From Hyphomicrobiales bacterium (GTDB lineage Bacteria > Pseudomonadota > Alphaproteobacteria > Rhizobiales > Rhizobiaceae), in the NCBI GenBank assembly GCA_900468805.1, contig UEIF01000002.1, forward strand, positions 83,099 through 147,098: a stretch of DNA of 64,000 nucleotides, written 5' to 3'. Each line of letters starts with the position of its first letter. The stretch's first letter is position 1. Both the position numbers and the translations under genes were made by a program. Of this stretch, positions 58,171 to 64,000 are shown one piece after another. Under the pieces are notes generated by a model that did no database searches, was not told the DNA's origin, and saw only the letters and a list, made by a program, of their open reading frames with translations.

Positions 58171-59142
58171 ATGATCCGATCAGTGGTTCGTGGCTTCGGA
58201 GCTGCACTGCCGAAACGCGTGATGACCAATCGCGAAATGGAAGGTGTCGTCGACACGTCGGACGAATGGATCGTCCAGCGTACCGGCATCCGGCAGCGTT
58301 ACATTGCCGGAGATGACGAAACGACGGCGTCGCTCGGCGAGGCGGCAGCGCGTGCCGCGCTCGCAAATGGCGGGCTGACGCCTGGTGATATCGATATGAT
58401 CATCTGTGCCACCTCGACGCCTGATAACACCTTCCCGGCGACATCAGTCAACATCCAGAATCGTCTCGGCATGGCGCATGGCTTTGCCTTCGACGTTCAG
58501 GCCGTCTGCACGGGTTTCGTCTATGCGGTGACGACGGCCGACGCCTATATCCGTGGCGGTCTTGCCAAGCGCGTACTCGTCATCGGTGCTGAGACCTTCT
58601 CCCGCATCCTCGACTGGAATGACCGCACGACATGCGTGCTTTTCGGAGACGGCGCAGGCGCGATCGTGCTGGAAGCAGCCGAAGGCGAGGGGACGACGGC
58701 AGACCGCGGCGTGCTGACCGCGCATCTGCGCTCCGACGGTTCGCATAAGGAAAAACTCTACGTCGATGGCGGTCCTTCCTCGACGGGTACGGTCGGCAAG
58801 CTGCGCATGGAGGGCCGCGAGGTCTTCAAATATGCCGTGGGCATGATTACCGACGTCATCCAGGCGGCCTTCGATTCGACCGGAACGACCTCTGATGATC
58901 TCGACTGGCTGGTCCCCCACCAGGCCAATCGCCGCATCATCGACGGTTCGGCGAAGAAGCTGAACATTGCCCCGGAAAAGGTTGTCATTACCGTCGATCT
59001 TCACGGCAATACGTCCGCTGCCTCCATTCCGCTGGCGCTTGCGACGGCTGCAGGCGACGGACGCATCAAGAAGGGCGACCTCGTGATGCTGGAAGCCATG
59101 GGCGGCGGTTTCACCTGGGGCGCCGTTTTGCTGCGCTGGTAG
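58171..59142 (+). CDS. fabH: 3-oxoacyl-ACP synthase III
   Basis: A 323-residue ketoacyl synthase that starts fatty-acid synthesis from acetyl-CoA and malonyl-ACP. The active-site Cys is in [10 protein letters not shown], His in [11 protein letters not shown] and Asn in [25 protein letters not shown] is also diagnostic. ATG 58171 ([10 protein letters not shown]) is preferred to the ATG inside plsX. Confidence 0.96.
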   Translation: MIRSVVRGFGAALPKRVMTNREMEGVVDTSDEWIVQRTGIRQRYIAGDDETTASLGEAAARAALANGGLTPGDIDMIICATSTPDNTFPATSVNIQNRLGMAHGFAFDVQAVCTGFVYAVTTADAYIRGGLAKRVLVIGAETFSRILDWNDRTTCVLFGDGAGAIVLEAAEGEGTTADRGVLTAHLRSDGSHKEKLYVDGGPSSTGTVGKLRMEGREVFKYAVGMITDVIQAAFDSTGTTSDDLDWLVPHQANRRIIDGSAKKLNIAPEKVVITVDLHGNTSAASIPLALATAAGDGRIKKGDLVMLEAMGGGFTWGAVLLRW

Positions 59143-59248
59143 GCACAAATCCTAAAAAACTGGCGGCGAACAAGAGCTTGACCGTAAGGCGCAAGACAAA
59201 TACTCTTTGCTCGCTTTCACAAAATAATTTCTATTGGGCGGGGAAACC

Positions 59249-59587
59249 ATGACCGGAAAGACAGTGACGCGAGCAGACCTGGCGGAATCCGTTTTTCGCA
59301 AGGTCGGTCTCTCCCGGACAGAATCTGCTGAGCTGGTCGAAACGGTTATCGACGAGATTTGCAACGCCATCGTGCGCGGCGAAACCGTCAAACTTTCCTC
59401 CTTCGCGACCTTCCAGGTGCGTGACAAGAACGAGCGTATCGGGCGCAACCCGAAGACCGGCGAGGAAGTTCCGATTTCGCCCCGCCGCGTCATGACCTTC
59501 AAGGCTTCGAATGTGCTTAAGACGCGCATTCTCAAGTCCCATGTTGCCCGGAAGGGCAAAACCAAGCCGCAGAACCCGGCTGCCTGA
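59249..59587 (+). CDS. ihfA: Integration host factor subunit alpha
   Basis: A 112-residue DNA-bending protein. [19 protein letters not shown] at the N terminus and the beta-arm segment [19 protein letters not shown], followed by [11 protein letters not shown], are the HU/IHF signature, with the Pro that intercalates DNA. ATG 59249 follows GGGCGGGG. It lies between fabH and a MerR gene, the usual alphaproteobacterial order. Confidence 0.93.
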   Translation: MTGKTVTRADLAESVFRKVGLSRTESAELVETVIDEICNAIVRGETVKLSSFATFQVRDKNERIGRNPKTGEEVPISPRRVMTFKASNVLKTRILKSHVARKGKTKPQNPAA

Positions 59588-59735
59588 TCATCTTTTCCCG
59601 CCGAACGGAACCTTTTTTTGCCGCGTAGCTCCTCCTGCTGTGCGCAACGCGAAGACGTGACTTGAATTCTCGGCTCCAAACCGTTGAAATGTGATGAGTC
59701 GCCGTTTGGATCGATCCGCGAGGTCGCGTAGCAGT

Positions 59736-60278
59736 ATGACGTTGGACAAGAGCCCGGATGCCTTTCGCACCATCAGCGAAGTTGCTGATGATCTCGACTT
59801 GCCGCAGCATGTGCTGCGCTTTTGGGAAACCCGCTTTCCACAGATAAAGCCGATGAAGCGTGGCGGTGGCCGGCGTTATTACCGGCCGGAGGATGTCGAT
59901 CTTTTGAAAGGCATCCGCCATCTGCTCTACGATCACGGTTATACGATCAAGGGTGTACAGAAGCTCTTAAAGACCAACGGCAACAAGTTTGTCGTTGCGG
60001 TCGGTCACGGCGATCTTGCAAGCGTCGAATCACTCTCGGCCGGCGTGAACGATACCGCCGCAGGGGAACCGCGCATCGCCATGGCGGAAGAGGACCAGAT
60101 CGTTGGCCGCGCCAAGCCGCCGATCACGCGCCGCTTCTTCAATTTCGTCAGCGGCGAGGACGATCAGCCGGAAATCTCGGTCGGCAAGTCGAGTGTCGGC
60201 AAGGAGGATCGTGCGCTTCTCCAGGAGGCGCTTTACGATCTTCTGGAATGCAAGCGTCTGCTCGATCAGGTGCGTTAG
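59736..60278 (+). CDS. MerR-family transcriptional regulator
   Basis: A 180-residue regulator with an N-terminal winged helix ([30 protein letters not shown], in parts, then [16 protein letters not shown]) and a C-terminal helical region ending in a coiled coil. No metal-binding Cys is seen. It is conserved downstream of ihfA, but targets are unknown. I start at [10 protein letters not shown]; a 15-residue upstream extension is possible. Confidence 0.88.
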   Translation: MTLDKSPDAFRTISEVADDLDLPQHVLRFWETRFPQIKPMKRGGGRRYYRPEDVDLLKGIRHLLYDHGYTIKGVQKLLKTNGNKFVVAVGHGDLASVESLSAGVNDTAAGEPRIAMAEEDQIVGRAKPPITRRFFNFVSGEDDQPEISVGKSSVGKEDRALLQEALYDLLECKRLLDQVR

Positions 60279-60321
60279 AGCCTTTCCTGGTCAGAATGCT
60301 TGAAGCTGGCTCTGGCAGCCG

Positions 60322-60663
60322 CTAGGCCTGCATGCCTTTCAGCGCTTTTTCGAGATCGGAGAGCCGGAACGGTTTTTGCAGGACAGGCTGGCTTGAATTG
60401 CTGCCTTCGGGCGCGCTGCCATATCCCGTCGCAAAGACATAGGGCTTGCCGAGCGCCTCAAGCAGCTTTGCGATCGGTAGCGAGCTCTTTCCAGCCAACG
60501 AGACGTCGAGGATAGCCGCGTCGAATTCCTTGTTCTGGACCGCATCGAGCGCCTGCTCCAGATCCGGAACGCTGGCGCTGACGCGGTAGCCGAGATCCTC
60601 AAGCATCTCCTCAAGCAGCATGGCGATCAGCGCGTCGTCTTCGACGATGAATATGTCTTTCAT
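60322..60663 (-). CDS. Single-domain response regulator
   Basis: A 113-residue CheY-like receiver with no output domain. FIVEDDALIAMLLEEML holds the acidic pocket, AAILDVSLAG the phospho-acceptor Asp (about residue 54), FATGYG the Thr and LQKPFR the Lys. It diverges from a hybrid histidine kinase 194 bp away, which is the obvious partner. The start is MKDIFIVED. Confidence 0.88.
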   Translation of the reverse strand: MKDIFIVEDDALIAMLLEEMLEDLGYRVSASVPDLEQALDAVQNKEFDAAILDVSLAGKSSLPIAKLLEALGKPYVFATGYGSAPEGSNSSQPVLQKPFRLSDLEKALKGMQA

Positions 60664-60856
60664 GGTCCCGTCCACCCTTTACCCTTGCGTAGGCCCGTGT
60701 CAGGCCCCTTGCGGGGGATCACGGCTTATCTGTCCCGAGCCGGCTGCTCGTCAAGGCTGGGGAGCCAGCGATGCGAGAAACAGCGTATTGCCCGGCCGGA
60801 TTCGATATGCAAAAGCTGGAGTACCGTTTTCGTAACGGAGGGGAAGAGGCTGGAAA

Positions 60857-62494
60857 ATGGATTTGTTGAGCGCCACGGACTGGCTGCGTCAAAGGCCGGG
60901 CTTGACCTATCCGCTCGCCGTCGCCGTTGTCGCGCTCACCTTCCTGACGCGTCTTGCCGCCGGCGATTATCTCTCCGGCTTTCCCTTTCTAAGCTTCCTG
61001 CCGGCCGTCCTGATCGCAAGCTTCATCGGCGGCGCCGGGCCAGGTGCGGTTGCTGCTGTCCTGGCGGGCTTCCTTGTCCAGCAGTTCTTCGTCGTGCCGC
61101 ATAACGTCTTCTGGCCCGTCACCTTTGGCCAATGGATCGGTCTGTCCACCTTCATCGTCAACGCATTCATCATCGTCGGACTGATGCAGGCGATCATCGT
61201 CTCGCATGGCCGGCAGGGGCATCTGCGGGAAGCGCTCAACAATTTCAATACAAGGCTGGAAGAGACAGTCACTCAGCGCACCGCCGAACTCAAGCGCGAG
61301 ATGGAGGAGCATGCCGCTGCCCAGGCGCAAGTGCGCCAGTTGCAGAAGATGGAAACTATCGGCCAGGTGACCGGCGGCGTTGCCCACGATTTCAACAACA
61401 TGCTGGCGATCATCATCGGCAGCCTCGATCTTGCTCAGCGCCGGTTGAACGGCAAGGAGGATCCACGCCTCCTGAATTCGATCCAGAGTGCCAGGGACGG
61501 CGCGCAGCGGGCGGCGGTGCTGACCGCGCGCCTGCTCGCATTTTCGCGCCGGCAGCCGCTGGCCCCCGAGGTGACAGACGCCAATAAGCTGGTCGGTGGC
61601 ATGTCGGAACTGCTGCGCCGGACGCTGGGCGAGCAGATCAGGATTGAGACGGTTCTAGCCGGTGGCCTCTGGCCGACATTTGCGGATTTGAGCCAGCTCG
61701 AAAACGCCATCCTCAATCTCTCGGTCAATGCCCGCGACGCCATGTCTGATGGCGGACATCTGACGATCGAAACGGCCAATACCGAACTGGACGACCGCTA
61801 CGCCCGTACGCACCACGAGGTCGAGGCCGGCCAATATGTGATGATCAGCATCACCGATACCGGCACCGGCATGTCGCCCGAGGTCCTGGAACGCGCCTTC
61901 GATCCCTTCTACACGACGAAAGGTCCGGGAAAAGGGACTGGGCTCGGCCTCAGCCAAGTCTATGGCTACGTCAAGCAGAGCAAGGGACACATCAAGATCT
62001 ATTCCGAGATCGATCGCGGCACGACGGTGAAGATCTATCTCCCGCGCTATGTCGGTTCCGGTGGCGCACGTTTTGCGGCGACATCGATGGCGCCGATCCC
62101 GCAGGGAAGCGTCGAGGATACCGTCCTTGTCGTGGAGGATGACGAGAGCGTGCGGGAGATGACGGCCGAAAGCCTGCGCGAGCTCGGTTATAGCGTGCTG
62201 CAGGCTGCCGGCGGCCCCGAGGCGTTGGAGATTCTGGAGACCGAGCGCGTCGATCTCATCTTCACCGATATCGTGATGCCGCAGATGAACGGCCGCCAGC
62301 TTGCCGATACCGTCATGGAAAAGTGGCCGGATATCCGGATACTCTACACGACCGGCTATACCCGCAACGCCATTGTTCATAATGGTGTACTGGACCATGG
62401 CGTCTCGCTGCTTGCCAAACCCTTCAGCCTGGAGCAGCTCGCGCACAAGGTACGCGAGGTGCTGAACAGCAAGCCTCCCGCAGAACAGGCGTGA
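60857..62494 (+). CDS. Hybrid sensor histidine kinase with DUF4118-like membrane domain
   Basis: A 545-residue protein. The N-terminal about 120 residues form four hydrophobic helices (DUF4118/KdpD-like) with no large periplasmic loop. A coiled coil is followed by the phospho-His in GGVAHDFNNMLAI (about residue 176), the ATPase N box (LNLSVNARDAM), G boxes (DTGTGM, GKGTGLGLS) and a C-terminal receiver with FTDIVMPQMNG and AKPFS. It carries its own receiver and also lies beside a free receiver. Confidence 0.93.
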   Translation: MDLLSATDWLRQRPGLTYPLAVAVVALTFLTRLAAGDYLSGFPFLSFLPAVLIASFIGGAGPGAVAAVLAGFLVQQFFVVPHNVFWPVTFGQWIGLSTFIVNAFIIVGLMQAIIVSHGRQGHLREALNNFNTRLEETVTQRTAELKREMEEHAAAQAQVRQLQKMETIGQVTGGVAHDFNNMLAIIIGSLDLAQRRLNGKEDPRLLNSIQSARDGAQRAAVLTARLLAFSRRQPLAPEVTDANKLVGGMSELLRRTLGEQIRIETVLAGGLWPTFADLSQLENAILNLSVNARDAMSDGGHLTIETANTELDDRYARTHHEVEAGQYVMISITDTGTGMSPEVLERAFDPFYTTKGPGKGTGLGLSQVYGYVKQSKGHIKIYSEIDRGTTVKIYLPRYVGSGGARFAATSMAPIPQGSVEDTVLVVEDDESVREMTAESLRELGYSVLQAAGGPEALEILETERVDLIFTDIVMPQMNGRQLADTVMEKWPDIRILYTTGYTRNAIVHNGVLDHGVSLLAKPFSLEQLAHKVREVLNSKPPAEQA

Positions 62495-62517
62495 GGCCCG
62501 GGAAGAACCTCACGCCT
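62487..62517. terminator. Stem-loop at the end of the hybrid kinase gene
   Basis: AGGCGTGAGG and CCTCACGCCT form a perfect 10-bp stem across the kinase stop codon. No T-run follows; it may stabilise both convergent mRNAs. Confidence 0.5.
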
Positions 62518-62527
62518 TGCAGACAGC

Positions 62528-62848
62528 CTATTCCAGAACCTGAATGATACGGTGTGTCTGCGGCTCGACGATCACCCGGCGTTCGTTGATGACGGTATAG
62601 CCATAGCCGTCGATATTCGGCACGGTATGGACTTCCACGGTATTGGGAAGCGTCGCGCCGACGGCTATATCGCCGTCATAGACGACGGAGGGAGCGCTCT
62701 GTTCCAGCACATAGGTGCGTACTTCGCCCGGAAGAACGACGGTCGAACCGGTCGGCGCCGGATCGGTTACGATGACGCTGCTCTGCGCGAAGGCGGCAGA
62801 GCTTAGGGTCAGCATGAGGGCGGCCGCGGCCAGCATGGTTTTGCGCAT
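62528..62848 (-). CDS. Exported DUF1236 protein
   Basis: A 106-residue periplasmic protein. The signal peptide is TMLAAAALMLTLSSAAFAQ, and the mature region carries a DUF1236-like segment (VEVHTVPNIDGYGYTVINERRV). Function is unknown. AAAGGAGAA precedes the ATG. It converges on the hybrid kinase. Confidence 0.83.
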   Translation of the reverse strand: MRKTMLAAAALMLTLSSAAFAQSSVIVTDPAPTGSTVVLPGEVRTYVLEQSAPSVVYDGDIAVGATLPNTVEVHTVPNIDGYGYTVINERRVIVEPQTHRIIQVLE

Positions 62849-63146
62849 GGATATTCTCCTTTTCCTACCCAGACATCGGAGAGAACGCCTGCCATGCTTC
62901 ATGGTTCCGACCGCGAAACGCGGCGCGTAGAGGCGAAGCATGAGCGGGGCAAGGTCGAAAGTTACGCTCGCAGAGGTAGAGTTTTCGTAAGCTCTACCCG
63001 ATAAAACTGTTGGCGAGCTATTGACCATTTGTTAACCATAAGCATCGTTTATTCCTAATGAACGACATAGGGGTTGTTGATTCGCAAATTCGTCGCGCTT
63101 TGTCCCTTCAGACAAAGATTAAAAATACGATAGCAACGGCCAGGAC
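62849..63146. other. Divergent promoter region of DUF1236 and bcsN genes
   Basis: These 298 bp hold no gene. The right half is AT-rich (GTTAACCATAAGC near 63031, TTATTCCTAATGAA near 63048) and probably carries the bcsN promoter. Confidence 0.4.
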
Positions 63147-64000
63147 ATGCATTTTCCGAAGACGATATCGGTGGTGGCCATTGCGGCCATGATAGCCGGC
63201 TGCACGTCGACAGGTGGAGTGCGTCGGCCGGCCGGGCCTGAGACCGTGGAGCCGGAAAAGGCACTTGTCCTGCCGCCTCCTGGCGGTCCGTCGATCGTCA
63301 GCGTCGTTGAGCGAAAGCGCGGAAATGGCGTGGAGCAGACGATATCGCTCTTCACCTCGTCGTCGGTTCAGGGCCAGAATTTCCTGAAAGCGCAGTTTCT
63401 CGGCGCGTCCGGCGCCAATCCCGGCGTCAGCAGCGATTCCTACCGGATGATCCGGGAGGGGGATATCGCCCGTGAGACGGCGCGCTCGGTTCCCGGCGTT
63501 CCGATGGCAACGTCAGCCACCTTCCTGCAGAACAGCTACGGCCCCTTCGGTTACGCCTCTGGTCAGAGTCGCGGCGGCGATACCTGCATTTACGCCTGGC
63601 AGCAGATCCGCTCAAGCCAGGCGGCGCACACGCAGGCGCGCAACTTCGGCATGATCCAGCTCCGCCTACGACTTTGTGATGCGCGCGCCACCGAGCGCCA
63701 GCTTCTCGCAATCGTCTACGGCTACACCGTTACCGGCACTTTCGATGGTGATATCTGGAATCCCTACGGCGCTCCGCCGCCGGCCAATCCGGCACTCGGT
63801 CAGACCGGCGCGCCGATCTATCCGGACGAGGGTGGTTATCGCCCGAACTCCATGCCGATCGGCTACGAGCCCGCTCCGGCCGCGATCCGCCAGCCACGGG
63901 CCGTAACCGTACGCCGCGTGCAGGGCCAGCCATCACATGCCGCCCCGGTTCTGCAGCCGCCCGTTGGTCCCCGCGTGCCGCTGCCGACTGACGACACATG
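63147..64000 (+). CDS. bcsN: Cellulose biosynthesis lipoprotein BcsN (3' end beyond window)
   Basis: An open frame of 284 codons runs off the right edge. The leader ISVVAIAAMIAGC gives a lipobox Cys at about residue 18. The body (SYRMIREGDIARETARS, GDTCIYAWQQIRSS, LRLCDARATERQLLAIVYGY) matches BcsN, a rhizobial protein encoded ahead of the celA/bcsA cellulose genes; the tail is Pro-rich. The cellulose operon is therefore expected just outside the window. Confidence is limited because only part of the gene is here. Confidence 0.75.
   Translation, partial: MHFPKTISVVAIAAMIAGCTSTGGVRRPAGPETVEPEKALVLPPPGGPSIVSVVERKRGNGVEQTISLFTSSSVQGQNFLKAQFLGASGANPGVSSDSYRMIREGDIARETARSVPGVPMATSATFLQNSYGPFGYASGQSRGGDTCIYAWQQIRSSQAAHTQARNFGMIQLRLRLCDARATERQLLAIVYGYTVTGTFDGDIWNPYGAPPPANPALGQTGAPIYPDEGGYRPNSMPIGYEPAPAAIRQPRAVTVRRVQGQPSHAAPVLQPPVGPRVPLPTDDT

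Noticed and set aside
1..64000. rRNA, tRNA, CRISPR arrays, insertion sequences, prophage genes
   Set aside because: I found none of their signatures in the window.

Overview
The window is a stretch of a GC-rich alphaproteobacterial chromosome, almost certainly from a Rhizobium or close relative (Rhizobium/Agrobacterium branch of the Rhizobiales). The evidence is the gene order (hemB - DUF6163 - ldtR - ldtP - glyA - nrdR - ribD - ribE - ribH - nusB; plsX - fabH - ihfA - merR; perM - hda - ppk1 - ppx), a RopB-type outer membrane barrel, a BcsN-like cellulose-synthesis lipoprotein, and RIME-like palindromic repeats typical of rhizobia. I found no rRNA, tRNA, CRISPR array, transposase or phage gene. 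The window is mostly housekeeping core with a few accessory patches.

Layout. 1-5.4 kb: a 5'-truncated polysaccharide deacetylase remnant, an ABC-F ATPase, a GGDEF protein with a degenerate active site, a GST, ndk and a lipoprotein. 5.4-7 kb: a CGNR zinc-finger regulator divergent from an orphan LivH-type permease, with a near-perfect 30-bp palindrome between them. 7-11.2 kb, minus strand: SDR - uvrC - pgsA - moaD - moaE, with 4-nt overlaps at two joints. 11.5-13.8 kb: RopB-like barrel, a second GST, rlmJ. 13.9-17.9 kb: molybdopterin oxidoreductase coupled to a NudK-type Nudix hydrolase, then an orphan PhnM. 17.9-25.5 kb: purM-purN facing left, and perM - hda - ppk1 - ppx running right. 25.5-32.9 kb: a phytase-like esterase, a class III cyclase, rnd, a Tat-exported multicopper oxidase and aspS. 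32.9-41.3 kb: an exported protein of unknown function, parC, an AHSA1-like protein, an EamA transporter, bpt, an RDD protein, hemB, DUF6163.

41.4-55 kb: ldtR and its expected partner ldtP are separated by about 2.6 kb that holds a stand-alone SIR2-domain protein, a 47-residue membrane protein and several inverted repeats. This is the best candidate for an accessory (possibly defence) insertion. Then come glyA (whose stop codon lies in a RIME-like repeat), nrdR, and ribD, which carries an in-frame insertion made of a dispersed palindromic element. ribE follows, then GNAT/cupin/small exported protein genes, ribH - nusB, and a K+-independent H+-pyrophosphatase.

55-64 kb: bamE, a CBP3-type chaperone and DUF177, plsX - fabH - ihfA - merR, a single-domain response regulator divergent from a hybrid histidine kinase, a DUF1236 protein, and the start of bcsN running off the right edge.

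A phosphate theme runs through the middle: PhnM, PPK1, PPX and a phytase-like esterase. Sequences resembling a Pho box lie in front of phnM and ppk1, and a weaker one before the esterase. Riboflavin synthesis is split over two blocks, ribD-ribE and ribH-nusB. The strongest new observations are the palindromic element inside ribD and the SIR2 gene inserted between ldtR and ldtP.
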